Shown here: piece by piece, positions 1 to 4,720 of the stretch | Layout of the letters: each line of letters starts with the position of its first letter | Numbering within the stretch: position 1 is the first letter of the stretch | DNA from: a bacterium | GTDB lineage: Bacteria; Actinomycetota; Acidimicrobiia; Acidimicrobiales; CATQHL01 | Length of the DNA stretch: 5,259 bases | Assembly (NCBI GenBank): GCA_026713745.1 | Contig: JAPONU010000309.1 | Coordinates: 1 to 5,259, forward strand | Direction: 5' to 3' | The notes under the pieces: model-generated | What the model was told of the DNA's origin: nothing | Database searches by the model: none | Seen by the model: the letters and a program-made list of their open reading frames with translations, nothing else | Made by a program: the position numbers and the translations under genes

Positions 1-363
1 CGGGCCCGCCCGTTCATCTTCACAACAGGGCTGGCGCCCGCCGATGCCGCCGCCGCGCTCGAAGCCGTACGAATCACCCGCAGTCCCGAGGGGGAAGAGC
101 TGGTGGCACGCCTGGCGGGCCTCGTCGACCGCCTGCGCCCGGGCCACCGATCCCCGATCGTTCCGATCCTCGTGGGCGCCGAGGCGCCGGCGCTGCGGGC
201 CGCCGACTCGCTGCTCGGACAGGGTCTCCTCGTTCCCGCCATCCGGCCGCCGACGGTGCCGCCGGGCACCTCGCGGCTCCGCGTAGCCCTGTCGGCCGCC
301 CACAGCGAGGGCATGGTCGACCGGTTGGCGGCGGGTCTGGATGCGCTCGGACTCCGGCCGTGA
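1..363 (+). CDS. bioF: 8-amino-7-oxononanoate synthase, C-terminal part
   Basis: This is the last 120 residues of a PLP-dependent alpha-oxoamine synthase. BioF condenses pimeloyl-ACP or pimeloyl-CoA with L-alanine, with loss of CO2, to give 8-amino-7-oxononanoate in the cytoplasmic biotin pathway. The reading frame is open from base 1, so about two thirds of the gene, including the PLP lysine, lies outside the window. Seen here are RPFIFTTGLAP (residues 3-13 of the fragment), which follows the PLP site in this family, then SPIVPILVG, and then LVPAIRPPTVPPGTSRLRV followed by SAAH, the most diagnostic BioF block, whose Arg contacts the substrate carboxylate in characterised enzymes. The TGA stop overlaps the GTG start of bioD, so the two are probably translated together. 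A related enzyme such as a glycine C-acetyltransferase is less likely because the next gene is bioD. Confidence 0.93.
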   Translation, partial: RARPFIFTTGLAPADAAAALEAVRITRSPEGEELVARLAGLVDRLRPGHRSPIVPILVGAEAPALRAADSLLGQGLLVPAIRPPTVPPGTSRLRVALSAAHSEGMVDRLAAGLDALGLRP

Positions 364-998
364 CCCGACCTGCCACGCTCATCGCCGTTGCCGGGGTGGC
401 CACCGAGATCGGCAAGACCTGGGTCACTGCCCAGGTCATCCGGAACCTCCGCGGGCGGGGACTGTCGGTGAGCGCCCGCAAACCTGTGCAGTCCTTCGGT
501 CCCGCCGACCTCGGCGCCACAGACGCCGAGGTGCTGGGGGCGGCGAGCGGCGAGGAGCCGCAGGCGGTCTGCCCGGCGCACCGCTGGTATCCCGTGCCGC
601 TGGCTCCGCCGATGGCGGCGTCAGCCGTCGGCGAGGCGCCCCCGCGGTTGGCGGACCTGCTCGCCGAGCTCCGCTGGCCGTCGCCGGCACCGGATGTGGG
701 GTTCGTCGAGACGGTGGGGGGTGTGCGGTCGCCGCTCGCCGACGACGGCGACTGCTGCGACCTGCTGCGCGCGCTCGACCCCGACGGTGTCCTGCTGGTG
801 GCCGGTGCCGGCCTCGGTGCCATCAACGAGGTGCGGCTGGCGGCCGATGCGCTGGCGGGGCCGCCGCTGGTGGTCCTCCTCAACCGCTACCTGCCTCACG
901 ACGACGTGCATCGCCGCAACCTCGCCTGGTTGCGGGAGCGTGACGGCCTCGTCGCCGAGACGAGGATCGCCGACCTGGCGGATCGCATCGCCGGCTAG
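360..998 (+). CDS. bioD: ATP-dependent dethiobiotin synthetase
   Basis: BioD closes the ureido ring of dethiobiotin from 7,8-diaminopelargonate, CO2 and ATP, the step before biotin synthase. The 212-residue product is near the usual family length. The P-loop is GVATEIGKT (residues 12-20), with Lys19 and Thr20 for nucleotide and Mg. KPVQS (41-45) carries the conserved lysine, TD (54-55) matches a metal-binding segment, ETVGGVRSP (117-125) is the counterpart of the classical EGAGG loop with its Glu kept, and GLGAINEVRLA (151-161) is the conserved GLGTIN segment. The P-loop, KPVQSF and ETVGG variants look like those of actinobacterial BioD as I remember them, so I do not read them as loss of function. 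The GTG start is chosen because it gives a 4-nt GTGA overlap with the bioF stop. There is no Shine-Dalgarno sequence, which fits coupled translation. The gene ends 17 nt from the convergent thioesterase gene. Confidence 0.9.
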   Translation: MTRPATLIAVAGVATEIGKTWVTAQVIRNLRGRGLSVSARKPVQSFGPADLGATDAEVLGAASGEEPQAVCPAHRWYPVPLAPPMAASAVGEAPPRLADLLAELRWPSPAPDVGFVETVGGVRSPLADDGDCCDLLRALDPDGVLLVAGAGLGAINEVRLAADALAGPPLVVLLNRYLPHDDVHRRNLAWLRERDGLVAETRIADLADRIAG

Positions 999-1015
999 GG
1001 AGAGCCGGGCGGCGC

Positions 1016-1813
1016 TCAGTGCCCGATGAACCCCTCCTGGGCGCGCCGCAGGAACCGGACCTGGTGGCTCTCGGCAAGGAGCTGCCCGTCGGGTGACCAG
1101 GCGAAGGCCGTCTCGTCCACGTGGCCGCCGGCGGAGAGCGACGTGTGCAACTCCACGAGGACAGGCGCACCCGCGCTCGCCGGCACGGGCAGCCGGGAGC
1201 GCAGATTCGCGGTCAGCGTGATGGTCCCGGCCAGGTGGGGTTCGCTCACCCCTCCGATGGCAACCGGCGGGACCACGTCGCAGACCATGAGAACCAGCGG
1301 CAGATTCGTCTGCGTGTCGTACCTCGGGCGGACCCAGACCAGCACGCTGGATCCGTCGCGATGGATCTCCCGCTCCTCGAACAAATCGAACACCGGCAGG
1401 GCGAAGATGCGAGGCATGGTGTCGGCGGGGGTGTCCTCGAAGGTGGGCACGCGTGGCATCGTCCGGTTGGCGAACTCCTGGCCGTCCTGATCGGTTGCGG
1501 CCGTGGCGAGGAAGAGGGCGCAGAGCTTGCCGTCCGCCGTCACCCGTCCCGACAGGAACCACACCGAGCGCCCGGCCTGCTCGGTCGTCACCTCGATCAG
1601 GAGACGACCTGCCGGCGCGGGGCGCACGAACTGCATCGTGATGCTGCGCAGCGGGCGGGTCTCCTGGTCCACTACCGCCTCGCAGGCGAGTGCGGCGAGG
1701 CTCACCAGATATCCGCCGAACAGGCCGTTGAACCCCCACCAGCGTTCATCGGCGTCATGGGCCCAGACGCCGTCGCCGAGGTCCTCGAGGAGCAATTCGC
1801 CGGGGTTCCGCAC
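1016..1813 (-). CDS. TesB-like acyl-CoA thioesterase, double hotdog
   Basis: The 265-residue protein has the two-hotdog layout of the TesB / thioesterase-like superfamily, which hydrolyses acyl-CoA to free fatty acid and CoA in the cytoplasm. The N-terminal hotdog (about 25-110) has WWGFNGLFGGYLVSLAALA, the helix wrapped by the sheet, then PLRSITMQFVRPAPAG and VTTEQAGRSVWFLSGRV. The C-terminal hotdog (about 155-260) contains LPLVLMVCDVVPPVA with an Asp (179) where TesB has a catalytic Asp, a Thr-rich strand GTITLTANLRS (196-206), and the closing WSPDGQLLAESHQVRFLRRA. I did not align it, so the exact catalytic triad is unconfirmed. The GTG start at 1813 has no Shine-Dalgarno but lies 8 nt after a TACCCT hexamer, which suggests a leaderless transcript. 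Substrate is unknown. Nothing links it to the neighbouring biotin genes beyond position. Confidence 0.82.
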   Translation of the reverse strand: MRNPGELLLEDLGDGVWAHDADERWWGFNGLFGGYLVSLAALACEAVVDQETRPLRSITMQFVRPAPAGRLLIEVTTEQAGRSVWFLSGRVTADGKLCALFLATAATDQDGQEFANRTMPRVPTFEDTPADTMPRIFALPVFDLFEEREIHRDGSSVLVWVRPRYDTQTNLPLVLMVCDVVPPVAIGGVSEPHLAGTITLTANLRSRLPVPASAGAPVLVELHTSLSAGGHVDETAFAWSPDGQLLAESHQVRFLRRAQEGFIGH

Positions 1814-1821
1814 GGCAGGGA

Positions 1822-1827
1822 AGGGTA
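1822..1827 (-). promoter_or_regulatory. Candidate -10 box for leaderless thioesterase mRNA
   Basis: On the minus strand TACCCT fits the TANNNT consensus of actinobacterial -10 elements and ends 8 nt before the GTG start at 1813. That places the transcription start at or next to the start codon. No purine-rich ribosome binding site lies between. No clear -35 element is seen. Confidence 0.45.
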
Positions 1828-1942
1828 GGTGATCCCGCTTCGTTTGCTCCCCGGGACCTTCGTCGAGCCTTCGCCGGCTACGGGTTGGCCGCTCGGGAAT
1901 CTAGGAAATATAGGGATATATCAGGTGATAGTCGGAAATCGC

Positions 1943-1948
1943 TATCCT
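1943..1948 (+). promoter_or_regulatory. Candidate -10 box for leaderless comF mRNA
   Basis: TATCCT fits TANNNT and ends 7 nt before the GTG start of comF at 1956, so transcription would begin at the start codon. There is no ribosome binding site in the 7 nt between. A clear -35 hexamer is not visible at the expected distance. Confidence 0.5.
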
Positions 1949-1955
1949 GGTTCAG

Positions 1956-2546
1956 GTGCTCATCCCGCTTCGCTGCGTGGTCTGCGGCACCGACGGTGTC
2001 CTGCTGTGCGAGCGCTGCGAGGAGCGGCTGACCCCGGCCCCGCCGATCCCGCCGCCGGTGGGCAGTGACGGGGCGCGCGCCCTGTTCACCTACGACGAGG
2101 TGGGCAGCAGCGTGATCGGCGCCCTCAAGTTCGCCAACGCGCACCGCTTGGCGGGCCGGCTGGGTCCTGCGCTCGCCGCTGCGGCACCCCGAGGTCTCGA
2201 CGTGGTCACCTGGGCTCCGGCCACACCGGCGAACCGTCGCCGCCGGGGCTACGACCAGGCCGAGTTGCTGGCCCGGGAGGTGGCCGGACGCCTCGGTGTG
2301 CCCGCACGGCGACTGCTGTCGCGTGGCGCCGATCTGCCGCAGACGGCCCGCGGTCGGGCCGGGCGGGCGGCAGGCCCCCGGATGCGCTGCCGCCGAGCCG
2401 TCTCGGGGCTCGTGTTGGTCGTGGACGACGTGGTCACCACCGGTGCCACACTCGCCACCGCGGCCCGGCTGTTGCGCCACGCCGGCGCGAGCGGTGTCGA
2501 ATTGCTGGCGGTGGCCTGGGCGCCGCCGCCGGGACACGACGACTGA
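1956..2546 (+). CDS. comF: ComF family phosphoribosyltransferase-like protein
   Basis: The 196-residue product has the full ComF layout. First comes a four-cysteine zinc finger (CVVC at 7-10 and CERC at 18-21), then a short linker with LFTYDEVGSSVIGALKFANAH (43-63), the ComF counterpart of YxxxxxxxIxxxKF. Next is the conserved segment TPANRRRRGYDQAELLAREVA (90-110), and last the type I PRTase PRPP loop VLVVDDVVTTGAT (153-165). ComF is needed for DNA uptake in Bacillus and Haemophilus, probably acting on single-stranded DNA in the cytoplasm. Its role in actinobacteria is not settled. The GTG start gives the finger close to the N terminus, as usual, and is 7 nt after a TATCCT box. No other competence genes are in the window. 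The gene ends 22 nt from a stop codon on the opposite strand that may be the old end of the zinc-binding gene now at 4769. Confidence 0.88.
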   Translation: MLIPLRCVVCGTDGVLLCERCEERLTPAPPIPPPVGSDGARALFTYDEVGSSVIGALKFANAHRLAGRLGPALAAAAPRGLDVVTWAPATPANRRRRGYDQAELLAREVAGRLGVPARRLLSRGADLPQTARGRAGRAAGPRMRCRRAVSGLVLVVDDVVTTGATLATAARLLRHAGASGVELLAVAWAPPPGHDD

Positions 2547-2568
2547 GCGGGAGTCTCCGGTTGGGGCC

Positions 2569-2610
2569 TCAGCGACCTCCGAGCCGGTCACGACGCTCCC
2601 AGCAGGAACG
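2569..2610 (-). pseudogene. Possible displaced 3' end of the zinc-binding gene
   Basis: Read on the minus strand, this stretch encodes RSCWERRDRLGGR and a TGA. The first six residues, RSCWER, match residues 54-59 of the zinc-binding protein encoded at 4769-4978, and the codon phase is the same. The seven residues that follow form a basic tail with a stop, ending 22 nt from the comF stop. I infer that this is the original C-terminal tail of that gene, cut off when the DNA between 2593 and 4820 was inserted. It has no start of its own and should not be expressed as a protein. A chance match is possible because the shared segment is short. Confidence 0.45.
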
Positions 2611-2611
2611 G
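2593..2611. repeat. Left copy of 19-bp direct repeat, attL-like
   Basis: ACGCTCCCAGCAGGA is identical to 4802-4816. It is followed by one mismatch (A here, G there) and then CGG in both copies. On the minus strand both copies are in the same codon phase and encode RSCWER. It lies 46 nt after the comF stop codon. Confidence 0.5.
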
Positions 2612-2648
2612 CCCCGCCGCAAACCCCCAGATAGCGACGCTCTCGCTT

Positions 2649-2697
2649 GGGTGCCGTCGGGTACTGCTGGGTACCGGCAGGGTTGCAGGTGAAGGGT
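2649..2697. promoter_or_regulatory. Five phased GGGT repeats before RHH-like gene
   Basis: GGGT occurs at 2649, 2659, 2669, 2680 and 2694, so the steps are 10, 10, 11 and 14 bp and the first four lie on one face of the helix. The last two belong to a longer direct repeat, GGGTTGC. Ribbon-helix-helix repressors often bind short direct repeats spaced by about one turn, and the next gene encodes such a protein, so this is a candidate autoregulatory operator. No convincing -10 box was found within it. Confidence 0.35.
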
Positions 2698-2993
2698 TGC
2701 GGGCGCAACGTTTCACCGCGGCCGACGACGAGATGATCCGGAACGCCGCGCGGCTGACTGGCCGCAAGCGCCAAGCCGTCGTCAACGACGCCCTGGCGGC
2801 CGGCGTCGGCTTGGTGCTGCTGCACGCCCAGGACCCGCGGGCGGCGCGGGCGATTCTCGACGAAATCCAGCAGAGGCTCCAGGTCCTGCATGTGGCAGCG
2901 CTGGCCGAGTCGGCCCCCGTGGCGCCGGTAGATCCAGTGGGGCCGGTCGCGCCGGTAGATCCAGTGGAGCCGGTCGCGCCGGTCGAGCCATGA
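2697..2993 (+). CDS. Ribbon-helix-helix-like protein with Pro-Val tail
   Basis: The 98-residue product has three parts. Residues 4-40 (QRFTAADDEMIRNAARLTG, then RKRQAVVNDALAAGVGL) have the pattern of a short strand followed by two helices, as in ribbon-helix-helix DNA-binding proteins of the CopG/DUF1778 type. Residues 45-72 form a predicted helix. Residues 74-98 are a low-complexity tail of 9-residue units, PVAPVDPVG, PVAPVDPVE and the partial PVAPVEP. The TTG start at 2697 is the only start codon in frame before the domain and follows AGGTGAAGGG, a weak ribosome binding site. The stop overlaps the next start by ATGA, which supports this strand over the collagen-like reading on the other. 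If it is an RHH protein it may repress its own operon or act as an antitoxin-like partner of the next gene. No toxin family is recognised there. The DNA-binding role is an inference from pattern. Confidence 0.6.
   Translation: MRAQRFTAADDEMIRNAARLTGRKRQAVVNDALAAGVGLVLLHAQDPRAARAILDEIQQRLQVLHVAALAESAPVAPVDPVGPVAPVDPVEPVAPVEP
2916..2990 (+). repeat. 27-bp tandem repeat, 2.8 copies, in coding sequence
   Basis: The units are 2916-2942, 2943-2969 and the partial 2970-2990. Each encodes PVAPVDPV plus G or E. The first two units differ at very few positions, so the array is recent or kept uniform by copy-number change. Because the period is a multiple of three, gain or loss of a unit would keep the reading frame. 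Confidence 0.8.
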
Positions 2994-3406
2994 GCGCCGT
3001 GGCGGTCACCCTCGCCTACGGGCCGCCCACCGACGCCGAGCGCGAGTCGGTCTGGGAGGAGGGCATGGACCGGGCCGAATGCGACGAAGCGGTCTACGAC
3101 GACCGCGACAACCTTGACTATGAGGCCCAGGCCGAGCACCAGCGCGGCCTGTTCTTCTTGCACGGCGCGCTGCTGGCGCACGGCGCCTCGCCCACGGCCG
3201 GGTGCTGGATCGCCGTCGATGACGAAGCGGTGCCGCCGCTGCCGGGTTGCGTGGTGATGGTCAACACCCGGTTGGAGGGCGCCGCCCTCGTGGCTGCGGC
3301 GCCGCACATAGTGGAGACGCTGCGGGCGTGCGCAGACGACCTGGCGGCGACGGCGTGCGCCCCGGATCACGTACCGCCCGAGTGGGGCGACGACGCGGCG
3401 GCGTGA
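2990..3406 (+). CDS. Hypothetical acidic protein, 138 residues
   Basis: I do not recognise a family. The ATG overlaps the TGA of the preceding RHH-like gene by one base pair pattern (ATGA), a strong sign of translational coupling and of a shared operon. The protein is acidic, with a charged N-terminal third (ERESVWEEGMDRAECDEAV, 18-36, then YDDRDNLDYEAQAEHQRG). The middle is more hydrophobic: LFFLHGALLAHGASPTAGCW (54-73), then IAVDDEAVPPLPGCVVMVNT (74-93). An alanine-rich helix follows (about 97-122), and the tail is acidic. There is no signal peptide and no clear membrane segment. Being encoded directly after a possible DNA-binding repressor, it could be a partner protein or a phage-type accessory protein, but nothing in the sequence decides. 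Codon third positions are GC-rich along its whole length, which supports it being coding. Confidence 0.7.
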   Translation: MSAVAVTLAYGPPTDAERESVWEEGMDRAECDEAVYDDRDNLDYEAQAEHQRGLFFLHGALLAHGASPTAGCWIAVDDEAVPPLPGCVVMVNTRLEGAALVAAAPHIVETLRACADDLAATACAPDHVPPEWGDDAAA

Positions 3407-3450
3407 GCGGGAGTACCGTCAGCGGAGCGCCGGAGTAGCGACCGGCGTAG

Positions 3451-3505
3451 AGCGGGGGCGGCGGTGTTCAACCGGACTGGGAAGGCCACCTACGTCGCCC
3501 CCGCT
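3451..3505 (+). terminator. Large inverted repeat after the RHH-like pair
   Basis: AGCGGGGGCG at 3451-3460 is perfectly complementary to CGCCCCCGCT at 3496-3505. One G-U pair and two more Watson-Crick pairs extend the stem inward to about 13 bp, leaving a 29-nt loop. It lies 44 nt after the stop of the 138-residue gene, in a 161-nt stretch (3407-3567) where I see no convincing gene. There is no T-tract. It could be an actinobacterial terminator, an mRNA-stabilising stem or a protein-binding site. The first two or three bases of a TTG that could start the next ORF (3505) fall at the stem end. Confidence 0.45.
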
Positions 3506-3567
3506 TGCTGCCCGTAACTCTAGTCGCACCACACAGCCCGCGCGAACACGCACCCCCACCAACCTAT

Positions 3568-3744
3568 GTGGACACAGCACTAGCCGCCGCCGTCGCCCAG
3601 CAGTTCGGCGTGCCGTGCGAGATCGAGGCCCGCGCCCGCCACAACACGCCCGCCGATCTGGTCAGCCGTGCCCGGGCCGTCGGCAGCTTGCAGGCCGCCG
3701 GCGTGGACACCGTCCGGGCGCTCGAGCCGGCCGGGCTGGCGTGA
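3568..3744 (+). CDS. Small protein, possible portal-protein tail remnant
   Basis: The open frame runs from a TTG at 3505 (79 residues), but the first 21 codons are rich in A- and T-ending codons and in His/Pro, unlike the rest, so I prefer the GTG at 3568 (58 residues). Neither start has a good ribosome binding site. The product contains ALAAAVAQQFGVP, then RARHNTPADLVSRARAVGSL and QAAGVDTVRALEPAGLA. The pattern of a polar stretch, a helix of the type RAxAVxxLxAAGV and a closing short helix resembles the end of actinophage portal proteins, but I did not align it and the match is weak. If so, this is a fragment left from a phage gene. Its TGA overlaps a GTG at 3741. An upstream continuation of a larger gene is not visible in any frame. 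Confidence 0.45.
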   Translation: MDTALAAAVAQQFGVPCEIEARARHNTPADLVSRARAVGSLQAAGVDTVRALEPAGLA

Positions 3745-3809
3745 AAGATCGGCCGCCGCCGGGTTCATCCACCACGCGCCCGGCGGCGGCCAAGCACCGC
3801 CGTGGGTGA
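3741..3809 (+). CDS. Possible 22-residue linker ORF
   Basis: A GTG overlaps the stop of the preceding gene (GTGA) and opens a 22-codon frame rich in Pro, Ser, Thr and Arg. Its stop at 3807-3809 lies just past the GTG at 3802 that starts the next gene. It would let ribosomes pass from one gene to the next by reinitiation. The peptide itself shows no domain. It may be chance, since the frame is short and low in complexity. Confidence 0.25.
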   Translation: MKDRPPPGSSTTRPAAAKHRRG

Positions 3810-4023
3810 CCTCCGGCGCTACTTCCCGGAGCCCGGCACGTTGACGAGGGCGGCGTACTTGAAGGCGCGGGGCATCTGCCCGCTCGGGTGCCGTGACAAC
3901 GAGAGCACGTCGAAGTATTGGGCGCGGCGCCACCGGCGGGGAATCCTGCCGCCGTGCCCCGCTGCGCTTGCCAGCCGGCAGCGCTACATCCACGCCCATG
4001 CGGCGCGACGGGCGGCGACGTGA
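3802..4023 (+). CDS. Small Arg- and Cys-containing protein, 73 residues
   Basis: I do not recognise the family with confidence. The product is strongly basic and contains LTRAAYLKARGICPLGCRDN, then STSKYWARRHRRGILPPCP, then a helical Arg/Ala/His tail. Cys26, Cys30 and Cys52 with nearby His could bind a metal. The overall pattern (Cys pair, YW with basic residues, G-x-x-PPC, then a helix with Arg and Tyr) recalls small actinophage proteins that carry a Cys finger and a basic helix. The frame is the same as that of the gene ending at 3744, with no other stop between, so the two could be one gene broken by a TGA, though the Pro/Arg-rich join (3745-3801) does not look coding. The stop overlaps the GTG of the next gene. 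Confidence 0.55.
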   Translation: MGDLRRYFPEPGTLTRAAYLKARGICPLGCRDNESTSKYWARRHRRGILPPCPAALASRQRYIHAHAARRAAT

Positions 4024-4361
4024 CTCCTCGCACGATCCACGCCGCCCTGGTCGACGGCAGCGGCGACCCGATCCCGGCCGGCGCCGGGTGGACGCTGACC
4101 GTCACGGCGGTGCAGCACATCGGGACACTGGCCCCGGACGCGATTCCTGGGTTCCCCGACAGCGCCATGTGGGCGCCCTCGCAGGAGTGCCTGCCGCTCG
4201 GCGGAGAGACGACGTTCGAGCTTCTGCCGGCGGCCTACGACCTGCTACTGCGCGGCCCCGGCTTCGCCACGACGCTGCTGAAGGTGCGCGTGCCGGACGA
4301 GGACGAGCACCCGGATCCGCTGCACCTGTGGCAACTGCTGCGGGACTACAGCACGGCGTAG
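4020..4361 (+). CDS. Beta-rich hypothetical protein, 113 residues
   Basis: The GTG at 4020 overlaps the preceding TGA (GTGA) and is preferred to upstream starts, because the sequence before it is the preceding gene in another frame. The product starts IHAALVDGSGDPIPAGAGWT, followed by LTVTAVQHIG, and later has GGETTFELLPAAYDLLLRGP followed by GFATTLLKVRVPDED. The order of a strand, a G-x-P-x-x-G turn, a strand, then a T-F-x-L-x-P-A-x-Y-x-L pair resembles the beta-sandwich of carboxypeptidase-regulatory-like or Ig-like domains, which occur in phage tail and baseplate accessory proteins. No catalytic residues stand out and there is no signal peptide. A structural or binding role is likely from the fold pattern alone. 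It is the last plus-strand gene of the block and converges on the zinc-ribbon gene. Confidence 0.62.
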   Translation: MTPRTIHAALVDGSGDPIPAGAGWTLTVTAVQHIGTLAPDAIPGFPDSAMWAPSQECLPLGGETTFELLPAAYDLLLRGPGFATTLLKVRVPDEDEHPDPLHLWQLLRDYSTA

Positions 4362-4400
4362 ACGCTCCGGATTCCGGCCAGAACCGCACCGCCCCGGCGA

Positions 4401-4418
4401 GCTTCCCGCCCCGGGAGC
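4401..4418. terminator. Small hairpin after the beta-rich gene
   Basis: GCTTCC (4401-4406) pairs with GGGAGC (4413-4418), with one G-U pair and a 6-nt C-rich loop, 39 nt after the stop codon. There is no T-tract. A second weak hairpin, CGCTAA (4438-4443) with TTAGCG (4451-4456), follows. Either could act as a terminator for one or both of the converging transcripts. Confidence 0.25.
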
Positions 4419-4449
4419 AGGGTTGCAGCAGGAAGTACGCTAAACGGGC

Positions 4450-4523
4450 CTTAGCGGGCGTTTCTGGTGCCTTAGCGGGCGTCTCCGGCTCGCCCAAACG
4501 GCGACCAGGCGCTTAGGGGAGGT
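4450..4523. repeat. Three CTTAG(C/G)GG(C/A)GT repeats, helically spaced
   Basis: CTTAGCGGGCGT occurs at 4450-4461 and 4471-4482, and a 10-of-12 variant, CTTAGGGGAGGT, at 4512-4523. Start-to-start steps are 21 and 41 bp, close to two and four helical turns. They fill the 171-nt gap between two converging genes, where I see no coding sequence. They could be binding sites for a protein. The array is small and could be chance. Confidence 0.4.
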
Positions 4524-4532
4524 TCTGAGCGG

Positions 4533-4682
4533 TCAAGCTACGCGCGTCCAGTTGACCCACCCTGCTCCGCATTCCGGGCAAGGCGGGAGTCCGTCGCCTG
4601 CTTGTACGGCGAGCTTCGGGCTGCCCCGGCAATTGGCCACGTAGACGCCCGGTTCGCGGCAGACGGCGTCAACAAGTGGCAT
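4533..4682 (-). CDS. Small zinc-ribbon protein, 49 residues
   Basis: The product has two cysteine-bearing halves: CREPGVYVANC (8-18) and, after a short loop, LPPCPECGAGWVNWTRV (32-48). This is the layout of short zinc-ribbon proteins found in many bacteria and phages, in which C-x(n)-C and C-x-x-C bind one Zn and the chain between reads PG-x-Y near the first Cys and PPCPxCG near the last pair. Metal-binding residues would be Cys8, Cys18, Cys35 and Cys38. Function is unknown. Such proteins often bind nucleic acid or a protein partner. The ATG at 4682 is preceded by AGGAG with 8 nt between, a good ribosome binding site, which firmly fixes the start. It faces the plus-strand genes and lies 86 nt after the zinc-binding gene on the same strand, with a strong hairpin between. 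Confidence 0.75.
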   Translation of the reverse strand: MPLVDAVCREPGVYVANCRGSPKLAVQAGDGLPPCPECGAGWVNWTRVA

Positions 4683-4720
4683 AGCGGTTCTCCTAGTCAG
4701 GTTCCGCGGCTATAGGGCTA

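Larger units (their letters stand above)
1814..1955. promoter_or_regulatory. Divergent promoter region with AT-rich core
   Basis: This 142-bp stretch separates the thioesterase from comF, which are transcribed away from each other. It contains the most AT-rich run in the window (about 1899-1950). Inside it is the perfect 8-bp palindrome GATATATC (1915-1922), which could be an operator or simply a melting region. An 11-bp direct repeat, ATCCCGCTTCG, occurs here at 1832-1842 and again at the start of comF at 1962-1972, each time shortly after AGGTG. Confidence 0.5.

Noticed and set aside
621..1739. Long minus-strand frame across bioD and the thioesterase
   Set aside because: It is an out-of-frame reading of the thioesterase plus antisense of bioD, with no family pattern. 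Long spurious frames are normal at this GC content.
1878..2891. 337-residue minus-strand frame across comF
   Set aside because: It is antisense to a clear comF gene and crosses the left repeat and the GGGT array. Its composition is Arg/Gly/Gln-rich and no domain is seen.
2588..3370. Long minus-strand frame with a collagen-like G-x-T repeat
   Set aside because: The repeat is the reverse reading of the plus-strand PVAPVDPV array. The plus strand has an RHH-like domain and an ATGA junction. The rest of the minus frame is low-complexity Arg/Ala/Pro.
2544..3414. 11-bp repeat TGAGCGGGAGT at two stop codons (2544 and 3404)
   Set aside because: It begins at the stop of comF and of the 138-residue gene, but 11 bp is short enough to recur by chance in GC-rich DNA and the flanks do not match.
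3464..3517. 17-residue ORF from GTG 3464
   Set aside because: Too short, no ribosome binding site, and it lies inside the large hairpin.
3893..4516. 207-residue plus-strand frame
   Set aside because: It is an Arg/Pro/Ala-rich shadow of the 73- and 113-residue genes, which have better codon pattern and linked GTGA junctions.
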